DNA from: Spirogloea muscicola
Lineage: Eukaryota; Streptophyta; Zygnematophyceae; Spirogloeales; Spirogloeaceae
Length of the DNA stretch: 64,000 nucleotides
NCBI GenBank assembly: GCA_009602725.1
Contig: WELB01000072.1
Location: forward strand, 111,540 to 175,539
Reading direction: 5' to 3'
This document shows positions 10,334 to 22,507 of this stretch, piece by piece. The number at the start of each line of letters is the position of its first letter. Position 1 is the first letter of the stretch. The notes under the pieces are model-generated. The model saw nothing but the letters and a program-made list of their open reading frames with translations. It was not told where the DNA came from and made no database searches. Made by a program: the position numbers and the translations under genes.

Positions 10334-11199
10334 GCGGCCCACCAGCCAACACGATGTGACGGCACGAAGCACGGTTCGGTGCACACTGCCACCGCTCGTC
10401 AGTCCACCAATGTCCCCTATGTGCGTAGTGACCACTACTGGCCCTGCTGACGAAGCACTGTACATAAGGAGCAGGCCACCTTTGCATCCAGTGGCACCAA
10501 GCTCCATGCTGTACAAATGACTGGTTTTTGAAAGCATCGGTTTCCTAGAGCAATACACGACGCCCTGTGCTGCAAAGGATGTCAACAACAACTAATGTAT
10601 TTGCTACCCAAATGGTTATCTAGTGGATCATATTGACACTCAGGCAGAGACCAAGAAACCTCAGCTCAACACAATGTAGCAATGAGCATGAGGACACGCT
10701 TTTGACACTGACAGAGTGACAGGATGACAGACATTGATAAATAGTGCGCTTCAGATAGGCTGTCATGTGTAAGGTGTTCATACCAAGCTTTGACAATCAC
10801 GAAAAGTGGGTCAGTGGCAATTAGTATCAAAATAATATTGGAGGTATCAACCTGTTCATGGATGTCAAAATGAAGGAATTGCCTTGTAAGGAAGTGATTA
10901 TGCAGCATATAAAAGAATGTCCTTGTTGTGCTAGCTCTTCCAGGCTTTATGTATGGCATGCCTGGACCAGCGATAAGCCTGTCTATCACTTAGGCACAGC
11001 CTGGTGCCGGTCAGCATGACCTGAGGCCAGTAACAGGCCCCTCTGGAGTCACCCGAGCAATGCAAGTAATGATGGCCGCCAATTCGCCACCGTCAAACCC
11101 CCACCTCATAGAGCTTAGTCACTGCAGGCACCCGGTGCAGGTTGCTTGCAGACACACACTGCAATCACCACTGGTGAAAGGGGGCCTGGCCAGAGAGGT
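10334..11199. other. Intergenic between two convergent genes
   Basis: This AT-richer stretch lies between the stop at 10333 (+) and the stop at 11200 (-), so it should hold both 3' UTRs. I see no coding similarity, RNA gene or clear repeat. Confidence 0.6.
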
Positions 11200-13271
11200 T
11201 CAGGTTGTGTCCAGCTTTGCGGGCACCATGTGCGCCTCAATTGCCGCCAGCAGCGCAACAAAGTGCTCCATCGTCAGCTCCTCAGGCCGGGACTGCAACA
11301 AAGAGAGCATCTCTTCAATAGTCCAGCGTAGGCAGCAACAAAGACTGCTTCGTGATTAGCCACAACGTATTTAGCCACAACAGTATGGCTCAGTAGTGAA
11401 GCTCGAACGAGCACGCACTGTGGCTGGGAGGCCGATGGATGCAAGCGCGTCAGTGATGCCGGAAGGCCCCGAGCAGAGGTGCTGTAGTGTGTTCCGCAAC
11501 ATCTTGCGCTTGCCATTAAAGGCTGCGTCAACCTGCAGTTGCAAATTGCTGCTCATTAGCATCAACTCTGTGCTGCCAAAGTCTCGTGGCCACAACAACC
11601 AGTAGGCACAGCGGCCACGGGAGCTATCATGCCCGCCACATGTTGCTGGCAATCACCATGCCAAAGAAGGCCTTTGGTGTAGATACAGGCGGGTACAATG
11701 CGGGCTCCTTGAGGGCGAAGCTCACTACGCCTGCGTCCACCTGCCTCGCCAGCGTCAGTTGGCCAGTCCCAAGCAAACATTGGCACTTGAGCTGAGGATA
11801 CTACACACAGGTCGAGTCAAGGTTGTACTGTGGCCCCATGACAGTGGGCTGCTTTACAGGACAAGAGTCCATAAATCTGAAGTAGAGGGAAGAATAGGTG
11901 CAGCACCAACAGCGGACTTCTCACATTGGGGGGCGGATAGAAGCACTTTCGGCTGACAGGAAACAGGTACTCCGGCTCTGCGAAGCCGGCCCGCCAGGGC
12001 CAAGGCTACTGTCAGTGGCTACACCGGCGGCGCAGAGCCACGGAATTTGTTGCATGGGGATCGCTGTCAAACAGAGGCCAGAGCTGGCTGCATCACTCAC
12101 GGCTCGCCAGCTAGCCGTCCTGCCCGAGTCAGGCGCGCACCTGAGAAGAAATGTATGCAGAGGCTCATGGGCCGGTACTCGGGCGTGCGGGGTGCCGCCT
12201 CAACCAGCCGGAGAGCCGCCTCGTCCTGCCAGACTGAAGTGGTGTGAGCAGCCGCCACCGTGCTGCTGCGGCTCAAATGAGCTACTTGTTCTTGACGTTT
12301 TGCAGTCAGGTAGCGATAAGAAAGGTGCGCTCTGTGGCGCAAACGCCCGCATAGAGGATAGAGGCTGGCTGCCAATACTATGTGACGCACCTGAAGCATG
12401 AGCACAATGTTGGAGAAGGTGGAGCCCATGGGCAGGAGCCGGCGCAGGACGTCCGAAGTGATGTTGAACGGCAAGTTCGACACTACCTGTTTCTCCCATG
12501 GCGGCCACCGCCGCAGCGGCCATGTTGCTATGTAGCGAGACGCTTTCGGACGACGGCAGGAGACCAAGCAGCCCACCTCAGCAGCCCAATCACTCTTTCT
12601 CTACTTAGTTACTCTTTACTCATTACTCTTCGGTTAATTACTCTCTCTTTACTTATGGAGCACTGCTATGCTCTGCCAATCCAGCCATGGCAGGCATTCC
12701 GACCTTGGCTCGCCTTGGGGCGCCGCTGCCAGGCTGGGCGGCGCCGCTGGCAGCGTGCCGCGACAGCACTTTCGCCATGTGGGTCGTGGCAGGCCACCGG
12801 AGGAAGTCCTCGCGCACGACCTGGGCGCGCCGTCACACCCGCCATGCCCGAGCTTCGGCACGGCGGTCGCAGGGAAAGCGCAGCGTTGGACACATTGCCA
12901 CGTTGGCACTGGCGGCTCTCACGAGGACTGACAGACCTCGACGCCGGGGAAGCCGTAGAAGCGCTCCGAGACGATGGCTGCCATGTCGGGGTCCTGGCCA
13001 CACATGACGTCCGTCCCATGGGGCCGTCGCCAGTAAAGTCACAGCCAACGAGCCCCGCCGCCATCGTTGTGGGCAACCAATGGGGCAGCGGCTGCAGGAG
13101 AGAGCGGCGGCCGTGGCGGACCTTCTCGACGGCCACGACGGCGGCGCCGGCGGCGGCGAGCGCGGCGGTGAGCGCGCCGGTGCCGGGCCCCACCTCCAGC
13201 ACCACGTCGCCCGCTTGCACGCCGGCGGCCTCCACGACCTTGCGCACCACGTCCTCGTCCACCATGTAGTG
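11200..13271 (-). CDS. PFC1: Plastid-type rRNA adenine dimethyltransferase (KsgA/Dim1 family), 5' end missing
   Basis: SAM-dependent enzyme that dimethylates two adenines near the 3' end of small-subunit rRNA; PFC1 is the plastid member. Exons from the 5' side: 13122-13271, 12937-12993, 12704-12820, 12391-12486, 12141-12225, 11925-11977, 11657-11740, 11419-11532, 11200-11292. They join in frame to 282 codons plus TGA. Motifs: HYMVDEDVV (family GQHYM), SAM motif I VLEVGPGTGALT, EKDPDMAAIVSERF, the NLPFN catalytic motif, LQDEAALRLVEAAPRTPEYRP, SEPEYLFPVSRKCFYPPPNV, FNGKRKMLRNTLQHL and GLPATSRPEELTMEHF. Spacing and wording follow plant PALEFACE1 closely. The first exon, with the transit peptide and the residues just before GQHYM, is not resolved. 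A CGG run broken by an N at 13352 lies where it should be. Confidence 0.93.
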
Positions 13272-13502
13272 CTGCCAGAAGCAACGAGGCCCTCGTGTCG
13301 ACAATGGCGGCGGCGGCGGCAGCGGCGGCGGCGGCGGCGGCGGCGGCGGCGNTTCTACATGCCGCTCATTTAATATCAGCAGCCGCATCCGTCTTTCTTT
13401 TCTCTTTTTTTTGAGGAAGTTCCTCGAAGAGGCAATCCCCTCCTCAACCCGCATTCCCCACCTGCTCGGGAGCCCTGCTGCCGCCATGGACGACGACGCC
13501 AG

Positions 13503-13537
<35 letters not shown>

Positions 13538-14023
13538 CCGCCGGCCAAGCCCCGGCGCTGAACCCTAGTCGGCCCTAAACCCCAAGCCCTGGCCTGCCAA
13601 GTACCGAGGGACCCATTTCACTCTTCCATGGTCACTTCAGCCGTGGATCCAGGACCCTTGATTGGCCACCCTCGATCATATACTCTTGATCCTAAGCACT
13701 CACGTTGGTCTTCTAGACTTGCTAATTCTCAGAGCTCGAGCCTCGCAACCTCATCTTCAAGCGCAAACAGGACGAGGAATGTGGCTGCTGGTACCAACAG
13801 AGCGGCTGTGACAGCCAGCCAGGTGCATGCCGGAGGTGGTCAGAGAGCACAGCTTCCCTCCACTCGCTTGTTGTGGCGGCTGCAACAGCGGCAGCAGCGG
13901 TGACGCTACCAGCCAGGGTCCACTGCGGCAGCTGGCCTTCCGAAGCCACTGTCCCCTCCTCCGTCCGGCCCTTTCAGACCTTGCACACTTCTTTGGGCTG
14001 GCCTCTCGCAGCTGGGGCCCCAC
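13272..14023. other. Divergent promoter region of PFC1 and DSE1, with CGG/GCC tracts and an N
   Basis: A CGG triplet run (13307-13351) ends at an N (13352), and a GCC run lies at 13500-13545. A short degraded telomere-like patch (AACCCTAG, CCCTAAACCCC) is at 13560-13585. A hairpin-repeat word (TTTGGGCTGGCCTCTCGCAGC) lies at 13991-14011, directly before the DSE1 start. The missing PFC1 first exon should also be here. Confidence 0.6.
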
Positions 14024-17000
14024 ATGAGCTGCGGCGCCGCGAAGCCGGCAGCGCCGCAGCGGCCGGCGGCGCCGGGCCCAGTGGCCGTGCTGCGGGGACA
14101 CACTGTCGACGTCAACGCCACGGCCTTCCACTCGCCCAGTGGCCGGCTTTTCTCTGGGTCCGTGATTGTGCCACCTGCGGCAGCAGTGTCGCAGACCGGC
14201 AGGGCCAGCTATGACCTTCGCTCGCTCATGCATGGGCCCGTGATGCACCCCTTCCACAGGGCCGCTGCTGGGGAGCTGCGGTTGTGGGACTTGACCACGA
14301 GGCGGCCGCTGCTTGCCAGAAGGTGTGCAACAGAGCGCTGGCAGATTGCACGTCGGAGATGCCACTGCTGATAGCATAGCTGGCAACTCCGCTTTGTCGG
14401 GCAAAACTGCTCATATGCGTCAAGTTGCGATCCCATGCTGGCCTTTGCTCCGCAGAGTACACGCTGCAGGTCCCGGCGGAGTTCTTGGGATCTGCGCCAG
14501 TACAAGCCTCGACAATAAAGTATTCAGGTGACATAGCAGTTTGTTGATGAGATGGTGAAGGGGTCCTTGGGTCCAGGGTCTCTGGGTATAGAAAGGAGGA
14601 TGTTACTCATTAGGCTTCAGACTCAGGAGCTACCCCAACTCCAACGCCTCTGCAGTAGCCAACAGCAGACTCATTGCTGCTGGCAAGACAGGAGGGCAGA
14701 ATCTTTTGGCATGGCACTCAAGCTCACTTGATCTTGCAAGTGGCGCTGCGCGCCTCTCCCATTGGTTTGCTCGGCTGCCAGTCAGGGGCGCGACGGCATC
14801 ATCAAGTGCTGGCAGCTTGTAGAGGGTGGCCTCTCAGAGTAAGACCGTGATGTTGACAAGAACCTGAATCCTGATATTAGTATCTCAAATCAGCTCCTTG
14901 TCCATTGATTGTGTACAAGGAGAATGACAAACAAGTCCAATGCTGCACATTCCTAGGCTCTCACAAGTCCCCCCTATTGCACTTGCGCTAAATTGGTTCT
15001 TGACGCGCCGCGTCCTGTCCCGAGCGTATGGCAGGCAACCGCTCGCCACCGTCCGCACTGGCTCCTACAACTTCTGCAAGCTTTCAGTCCTGTGGCAAGC
15101 AGCCCCAAGTGGTGGCAACAACCCAGCAGCGGAGGGAGCTCGCGACCCGTTCCTTGCCGAGCAGAACGAGCGGCAGAATGCAGCTGCACCTGCCGCGGCA
15201 GCATCACTGACCAGCACCGACACAGGCACTGGCACTGAGACTGCAACACGATGCTCTGGGGCCGGTGGCCATGGCGAGGAGCGCTACGAGCCACGAGGCG
15301 GGGTGGCCCACCAGCGTGTTCATGGGGGTGGCCTCTCAGTGCTGCTAAATTCTGCGGGGAAAGTGGGTGCTGCATCGAAGGACAAAAGCTCGATCGTGCA
15401 GACTTCGAGCAGCAGCCCTTTCTCCAGGTTCTCAGGCATGCCCTGGACAACCAACTACTGCTACTCTTACAAGAGTACCTAAGTTAATTTCACACGCTGG
15501 CTGGTTGCATCCGCAGCCTGTGTGGCAGCCACAAGAGCCTGAGCAAGGTGGCTTCTTCAATTGCAGCATTTAGTCACAGTTTTGAGCTCGCAATCTGTTT
15601 GAACTCAAACGCGAACATATTGCTGGCGTCACGCTGGGAAGGTTGTCTGGCAGCCCCACTTTTCAACAATCGTAATCTCCACAGGAGATTGTTTGGATAC
15701 TTACCCGTGCTGCTCTGTGCAAGCGCAGTGCCTGACGACGAGGCCCGCGGATCGATCTTGGTAGCAGTGGCCGGCTCCGAGCCCTCCATAGTAGGTCTTC
15801 ACACACAGCTTGTCAGTCGCCAGAGATGTTTCAGACATTTTGCATCACGATTGTGCATCTCTTACTCCTCATCCTGGCTCACCTCAGGCAGAGATCTGGG
15901 ATGTCCACAATGGCGACTGTGTCGCGCATATCCGCCACACTCCTGCATCTGGAAGCAGCCCTGCCAGCACCGATGCTGGAGGCCCTCCAAGTGCAGGTGC
16001 CGGCACAGTTGCTGACATGTGTTGCTGTGCCAGTCTGGGCCGTCCAATACATTCCCAGTAGCGTAGCAACAGCTGAAGGTGCAGGGCGACGTGAAGTGTG
16101 GCTGCACGTCTGTGATGAAGATGGTGTGCTTACTTGCACTCTGATCAAGTGATGACAAAGTGCTAAACAGTGCACTGATCGAGTTGCTGCAGGCATGTGC
16201 ATGGCGGTGGAGCTCCGTCGGTGGCCGAGCATGGCGGGCCAGTATGTGCTGGTCGCTGGGTGAGGGCTCCTTCTGTGTTTGTCCAGACAATTGATCAAGC
16301 CATCCTGGAGTATGACCTGAGCAGTCCCGCCTTCTTGTATCGACTTGCAGGTATGAAGATGGCAGCATTGGGCTGTGGGACCTGCGAGATGTCTCCTCGC
16401 CCATAGCCACGGTGCAGATCAGCAAGGAGCCCGGTGAGACATTGCTGCTCGCTGCTTACATGAGCAACGATCAGGTCAATGTGGTTGCAGCCCCTTTCCA
16501 CTTTCCAGAGTTCTGCAACGGCTTGATGCACCCTGATGTGGCCCTGGCTGTGACAGTCCTGGCCCTGTCCATTGACAGCGAGTGTGCCGGAGGCTTGGCT
16601 GGCTCTGCAGGGGAGAAGGCTGCATTTTCCACAATGAATGCGGCCGAGGTATCTGCCCATCCTCCCCGTAGGCAGAGTCAGATGATGGAAGTGTGTGTCA
16701 TTGGTCCCTGTTATTGATTCAGCAATCAGATTGCTTACTTGCTCATGGTTGTTTCTCTGTAGGGTACTGCAAGCATTGTGAAAGAGGTTGCACAAGGACG
16801 GCCTGGCATCGCTGATACGGCTATTCGCAGGGACGACCGCCTAGCAGCAACTGCCGGGTGGGACCACAGGTGCCAAGCCCAGATGCAGACCTTAATTTTG
16901 CATTCCCCGCTTTTGCGAATTCGCTTCTCCGCTGTCCCATGTGCCTTCGTCCCTGGCACTTACTGCATGAACCAGAACAATATGCTGCTCGAGTTGTGAT

Positions 17001-17381
17001 GTATATGAGATGCCCACTGCTGTGATCAAAGAAGACGTGGATGCTTTTGTTGTCTAGGGTTCGAATTTACGATTACAAGCGGCAGAAGCCGCTGGCCATC
17101 CTTAGGTACCATGCAGCAGAGGTACAAGCTAGAGGCCTTTCTAGTGCGCTCTTATCGGATCATCCGATGCTCCTCGCTCGCTGTTTCAGACGAATGTGTA
17201 AAGCTCAAAGAGACCAATAGGCTTGTTAGATCATCATCGACTAACCATCTTCAATCGGTCGGGATTTGTGGCTTGGGAGCAGGTCACGAGCCTGGCCTTC
17301 GCCCCAGACGGTGCGCTGCTGGCGTCATCTTCACGTGACGCCACTGTTGCGCTCTGGTCGGTCTACCCGCCTCACTCCTGA
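14024..17381 (+). CDS. DSE1: WD40 repeat protein DSE1/TAN (GNB1L-like)
   Basis: Beta-propeller protein; the Arabidopsis member limits plasmodesmal transport and is needed in embryos. Exons: 14024-14157, 14260-14322, 14456-14527, 14782-14838, 15035-about 15264 (3' end uncertain), 15729-15790, 15888-15996, 16193-16259, 16351-16433, 16557-16648, 16763-16869, 17058-17121, 17283-17381 (TGA). All phases agree except the unresolved fifth donor. Motifs in order: VAVLRGHTVDVNATAFH, GELRLWDLTTR, SQGRDGIIKCWQLVEGGLS, SYNFCKLSVL, ILVAVAGSEPSIAEIWDV, GMCMAVELR, GYEDGSIGLWDLRD, VLALSIDSE, RLAATAGWDHRVRIYDYK, SLAFAPDGALLASSSRDAT and ALWSVYPPHS. The order and the PPH ending match plant DSE1. The middle (about 15110-15264) is a low-complexity Ala/Thr insert. 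The gene is divergent from PFC1. Confidence 0.92.
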
Positions 17382-17548
17382 CGGTGCGCACTCTGGTCAA
17401 GAGTTCCGCGGGGTTCATTCCGGCCTCATCTTACAGCAGCAATTCTGAATAGAACTCCGGACCTCAATCACCAATACCGGACCTTGTCAATCCTTACCGG
17501 CCGGCATTCCACAGTCTTCACCCCCTTGGGATGAGCTCAAGGGAAACG

Positions 17549-17650
17549 GGGTGTATACTGAGTGATGGGGGCCTGGGTGGCCAAGTTCAAAGGCAAGCAT
17601 ATTGACAGATGTACATCACCTGCTGCTAAGCTGACCCGCCCAGTGACAAG
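17549..17650 (+). repeat. Dispersed repeat family C, copy 2
   Basis: The shared block includes TGGCCAAGT, AGCA-ATTGACAGATGTACATCAC, CTGCTGCTAAGCTGACCCGC and CAGT. It matches 35486-35602 in the same orientation and 4468-4541 inverted. Confidence 0.8.
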
Positions 17651-17934
17651 CTTATTCGATCGATCACCAAAACCCCCAGCTGCAATTGAACTCCGACCTG
17701 CGGCTGCTAGACTCGGGGTTACTAAGCTCCCAATCGCTGTAGACTCTTGCATAGCAAATAAGTGGACTTAGCTCCTTTCGGCCCTCTGGACCTTGTCCAT
17801 CCTTTCTGGGCTGGCCATCCACAGTTCTCAAGCTGACCAGCGGCGCCAGGAACAGGGTGCAGCCCTTCCCGGTGGCTCGGTGCCTTTGGGTCTTGTGTCC
17901 TGCTACCGAATGCGTTTGTCCATGTGCCCACAGG

Positions 17935-18162
17935 GGTCCCAGGCGATTGCTTTGCATCGCCGGGCTGGTCGTGCCCTTGCAGCAGCCTCTGGTTTGCGCA
18001 GCAGGGTTGCTCTTCCTCCCCTCAGCTCATCTGACTTCCCACTGCTGACACGGGGGTATTGAGGGCGCCCCCTGTCTGCCTGGCCTTTGGCTCCGTCATG
18101 AACACCTGTATGCATCTGGCTGGCAGTTTACAGCCGGTTCTTTCATATCAGCAGCCGCATTT
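17935..18162 (-). repeat. Dispersed repeat family B, copy 2 (reverse)
   Basis: Reverse complement of 50903-51123 over about 220 bp. Shared words (as read here): TTGCTTTGCATC, GCAGCAGCCTCTGGTTTGCG, CTCAGCTCATCTGACTTCC, ACACGGGGGTATT, AACACCTGTATGCATCTGGC and TCAGCAGCCGC. Confidence 0.85.
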
Positions 18163-18361
18163 CGTTCCCGCCCATTCTTGGAGGAGCTCACCGTTCGATT
18201 CTCGAAACCCCCAATGAAGACCCCTGCAACTCTGCGTGCGGCCGCCATGGCCGCGGCTCCGCGGCGGCGCCCTGCGGGCCCGCCTCCGNCCCGAGGCGTC
18301 CGTCGAGCCTTCTTATTCTCAGTGCTCAGAGCCGCCATGTGCTGCTGCGGAGCCCGCTGAG

Positions 18362-21300
18362 CCGCCTCCGACCGCGCGCAGGCCGCCCGAGCTCTGGCCG
18401 CCACCGGCGCCGCCTCCGCCGAGGCGGCCATGGAGTGGCTGCTGCGCGGAGGGCAGCGCAGGGCCGCCGTGGCGGCGCCGCCGCCGGACTGCCCTCCATT
18501 CCTCGCAGGTCCGAGCCCCTCCGAAGCCCGTAGCGGCCAGGTCTAGGCTTATCAGCTGGACCTCAGAACTGCTAGTTTGAGTGGCCTTCTTGATGATGAT
18601 TGAACACTTAGTGGTGTGAGTGCTGCCAAATGAAGGCCTGAAGACTTTTAAAATTCATGATGTATTAATCATTCTAGAATCCGTAGTCCATACCCAGCCC
18701 CTCCATTTGCTCGGCTTGTGTCAAGTCGCGTCTCAGAGGCTTCCACATGACAAGCTCCAGGCCGCTTGCGCTGCTGCAGAGAAGCACCAGGCACGAGTAG
18801 ACCGCTTTTTCGCCGGGCCTCAACTGGCGGCGACGGTGGATGGCGCTGGGAAGCCGCCGACGATGCCACTGGCAGATGCAGCAGCCACTGCTGCATCTGA
18901 GGAACCCGCTGGGGACCCCAACTTGGTCCCGCCCCAGCCGGAGGCAAACGACTGGTGCACGATGTCACAGCCGCCTTCGAGGGGAGCGTCCGGCTCGGAC
19001 GACGTGCAGCCACTGGACCAGCGGGGCCCCAAGCGGCCACGGCTGGCTGCTGCCATAGAGCGGCAGCAACTGGGTGCCCACCATGCCTCGGCACGGCAGC
19101 ACCGCCATGTCGTGGGCGAGGCGCCGTTCACCCCGCTGGCGGAGCGCATGCGGCCGCGGTCCTTGGACGACATTGCTGGCCAGGACCACCTTTTGGGGCC
19201 TGGCAAAATCTTTCGCAAGCTGCTTGCCAAGGGTGCCGTGCCATCCATGATACTCTGGGGCCCGCCAGGCAGCGGGAAGACCACGCTTGCGCGCATCATC
19301 TCGCAAATGGTCTCCTTCAGGTCAGCTTCAGCTGCTGCACCTAGGGAATCTCTCCATCGGTGAACAATTGCAAGTTCTAATAGCTGTTATCTCACAGCTT
19401 CGACTTTCTTGACCTGACCGATCGAGTGGGATGTGGCGCTCAGATATGTGGCGCTCTCAGCCGTCACAAGCGGAGTTAAGGAGGTGAGGATAGTTCTGGA
19501 CGCTGCCAAGGCCACCAGAAAGTGTGGGCAGGTATTCTCTATGACCCAAATCTCAACTCTGACTGTGCTCTGACCCTGACATCCTGACACATTCTCACTG
19601 ACAATCTAATCATGTATTCTGACATCAATTCAATAATGGTGAATCATCTGCTTTGCAATGCCAAATCAACCAACTTGATTCCACCATCTTTTCCTTCACT
19701 CTCCTCTGCTTCATCATCAGCGCACTTTACTTTTCGTCGACGAGGTGCACCGCTTCAACAAGAGCCAGCAGGATGCATTCCTCCCTGCTGTTGAGGTACG
19801 GGGAGCCCCGTGTTCATGTTGCTGTTACTAGCAGTGCACACACAGGTCCTCATCTTGAAAGTTAGTGCACTTTCAACCTCACTGTGGGCGCCTGGCGAAT
19901 GCCTGCTCTTGGCAACCAGCAGTGCGAGCTGATGAGCTCCTTCTGACCAGGGAGCAGGCGGGGGATGTGATTCTGGTCGGGGCAACAACCGAGAACCCCT
20001 CTTTTGAGCTGAACTCAGGTGAAGCTCACTTGGAGATACGTCATCTTATGGCTCCATCAAGTGCAGTATTAGTCATTCTAATTGAAGATGGCCCCTCTTC
20101 GGAGATATAGAGAGGAAGCCTACATTACTTTGACTGTCCCCATGTCGTCCTCCATTGCCAGCCCTGCTGTCCAGGTGCAAGGTGTTCACGCTGAACAAGC
20201 TGCAGCCTGGCGACGTCCTCAGTCTGCTGCGGCGTGCCGTCTCTGACGAGCAGCATGGCCTCCCAATGACCGTAATCGAGCAAGTCCAGGAGGCTACCTC
20301 TGCCAGGTCGCCACCTGCCCAGGTGATTGTGGCGGACGATGCTTTGCAGTTCCTGGCAGCGGCAGCAGATGGCGATGCCAGGGCAGCTCTGGGCACGCTG
20401 GAGATGGCCGCCCTGGCGGCCGTGGCCGAAGATGCAGCAGCCGCAACAATTCCTGCAGGGCAAGCCGCGCTGAGCTCTGAGGAGCCCATTGCAAGGAGTG
20501 GACAGCCCGAAGGTGCTGAAGAGTTCCCCACGCTCAGCAATGGCGGGTTAGAGGACAGTGATGGCCGTGCACCGGCCGCAGGCTCGCCGAGGCGAGTAGT
20601 GGAGGTAACCCTTTCAGCTGTCAGGAGCGCGCTGCAGCGCTCCCATGTGGCGTACGACAAGACTGGCGACGAGCACTACAACATCATCAGCGCGCTTCAC
20701 AAGTCCATGCGAGGCGGGGACGCCAATGCCGCGCTGTATTGGCTGGCGCGGATGCTCGAGGGTGGTGAGGGCCCCCTGTACGTGGCGCGGCGGCTTGTGC
20801 GTTTTGCCTCTGAGGACGTGGGCCTTGCAGACCCCCAGGCCCTGGTGCAGGCCGTGGCCACATTCCAGGTGAGCTTCAGCCACAAATCCAATATTCAAGC
20901 ACTTCTAATTACTAGCTTACACCCCAAATTCAAAGCCTGGATATGCTCTCTGATTCTTGTGTGATAAGATGGTGTTAATCCAGGACCATCAAGCCCTAGA
21001 TACGAGTTGAGTTCTGCACCAGTTCCTGAGGAAGAAAAGCAATAGCTAATTGACCTTTCATGTCATTCACCAATTTGCAGGCGTGCCAATTTCTCGGCAT
21101 GCCCGAGTGCAACGTTAATCTTGCACAGTGCGCGGCCTATCTCGCACTCGCTCCCAAGTCAGTCGCTGTGTATAGGTGAGCGACTGCTGGGTAAGAGCAA
21201 GATGGATTCAGGTCCATAGCACTGCGGCTTTGATTCGTTCAAGTCATATAATCTGAGACAGAAAGCATGCAAGTTTCGTCATCATCATGAGCTTCGCCTG

Positions 21301-21842
21301 TCACCATTGGCAGAGGGATCGAGGCTGCTCAGCAGGCGGTCCGGGGCAGCAAGCAGGTGAATAAGGATGGCTGTCATGATCCTCGCCATGTTGCTTGTTG
21401 CCCATGTTGCAGGTTTCATCCCCGTTGGACCAGTGGATTGGAGTAATCCATCCACTAGAAATGAATGTATGCTGTGCTACTTGTTGCCCAGTCCTTCACC
21501 TGGTAGTGAAGTATGATATGGATTCCTGTGTTGTGCTGCTTGTTCTCACAGAACGAGCCTGTGCCACTTCACTTACGGAATGCGCCAACAAAGTTGATGA
21601 AGGACCTCAACTATGGCAAGGACTATATCTACCCCCCAAGTCACAATGGAGCTGTGGAACAGGATTACCTGCCTCCCTCACTCAAGGACTTAAAGTTGTT
21701 CATGTGGCCATTAGAATTGGGAGCACATTGTCCTGCTCGGGAGAATGGGAAGCCTCTGTTGAGCGAGCCGGTTTTGGCCGCCATCGGGCCCGCCACTCTT
21801 ACAAACAAGCACTTGCCGGATATGAGCCTTGGCTTGAATTGA
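18362..21842 (+). CDS. WRNIP1: WRNIP1/MgsA-type AAA ATPase with UBA-like N terminus
   Basis: Replication-fork maintenance ATPase of the MgsA/RarA/WRNIP1 family. An N-terminal exon (about 18362-18508, start not fixed) encodes [20 protein letters not shown], the second and third helices of a UBA domain. Later exons: about 18763-19320, 19444-19531, 19721-19795, 19958-20018, 20162-20868, 21081-21175, 21314-21356, 21552-21842 (TGA). Phases agree from 19320 on. Motifs: [20 protein letters not shown], Walker [28 protein letters not shown], Walker [48 protein letters not shown]. The MgsA C-terminal region has [60 protein letters not shown] and [19 protein letters not shown] Gly/Ala/Ser-rich insert of about 60 residues interrupts the helical lid near 20420-20600. 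Animal WRNIP1 carries a UBZ finger instead of a UBA. Confidence 0.92.
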
Positions 21843-21945
21843 CTGCAAATTCTGATTGAACTTTTGGAAATGGTTGGGAGTGAAATTCTCAGTGCTTCTG
21901 AACCCCGCCCTGAAGAGGCAAGCACATGGAAGCTGTATGAAGGAT

Positions 21946-22094
21946 TGCGGACCAGGTCTGACGTAATATGTGAGGGAATGCATCATTGGAATGTTCCAAC
22001 AGCATTGGGCGTTGAAGCTGTCTTTCATGTTTCCATGTGGTAACTGTGAGACGACCCCTTAGTGGAGCTGTCTGGAGGTAGTGTCTCCTAGCTT
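21946..22094 (+). repeat. Direct duplication, copy 1
   Basis: Shared ordered words with copy 2: GTCTGACG-AATA, GTGAGGGAATG, TGGAATGTTCCA, TGGGCGTTGAA, CCATGTGGTAA, GAGACGACCCCTTA, GGCTGTCTGGA-like, TCCTAGCTTTG. It contains the palindrome TGGAATGTTCCA. Confidence 0.8.
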
Positions 22095-22308
22095 TGAGCA
22101 AAGAAAACTGCGGCATTACTCCGATTACCCCCAATGCGATCAACTCATGCCAGCTGCAATCGACATCTTTGGCTGTCTGGGTCCTCGCTTCCACACTCTG
22201 CTTCAAAACATTGCCAATCTAGGCTACACTCGACGCGCAGATGTGTTTCCGGCTGAGATGGGCTTGCCAGCTGCATATCTGTCGCTCTTGCGACGTCGAG
22301 TTTCGGCC

Positions 22309-22360
22309 TGTTTGCAGCGTGCTCAGGCTAGTGCCTTGCACCAGAAAGCTGGGCGAGCTC
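22309..22360 (+). repeat. Dispersed repeat family D, copy 1
   Basis: GCCTGTTTGCAGCGTGCTCA and AGAAAGCTGGGCGAGCTC match GCCTGTTTACAGCGAGCTCA and TGAAAGCTGGACGAGCTC at 34848-34898. The copy ends at an N (22361). Confidence 0.65.
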
Positions 22361-22362
22361 NG

Positions 22363-22507
22363 CGAACCAGTCTGACGAAATACGTGAGGGAATCGTTCAA
22401 TGGAATGTTCCATCAGCGATGGGCGTTGAAACTGACTCAATACTCCATGTGGTAATCATGAGACGACCCCTTATTGTGGCTGTCTGGAAGTAGTGCCTCC
22501 TAGCTTT
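22363..22507 (+). repeat. Direct duplication, copy 2
   Basis: Second copy of the 21946-22094 segment, about 415 bp downstream in the same orientation, with scattered substitutions. Both copies end at the TAGCTTTG word. Confidence 0.8.

Larger units (their letters stand above)
17382..18360. other. Intergenic region built from repeats, then a GC-rich leader with an N
   Basis: It holds a family C copy (17549-17650) and an inverted family B copy (17935-18162), with a hairpin word (TTTCTGGGCTGGCCATCCACAG) near 17805. From about 18230 the DNA is very GC-rich with an N at 18289. The first exon of the AAA ATPase gene probably starts near the ATG at 18247, but the N and an in-frame stop at 18358-18360 prevent a firm model. 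Confidence 0.6.
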
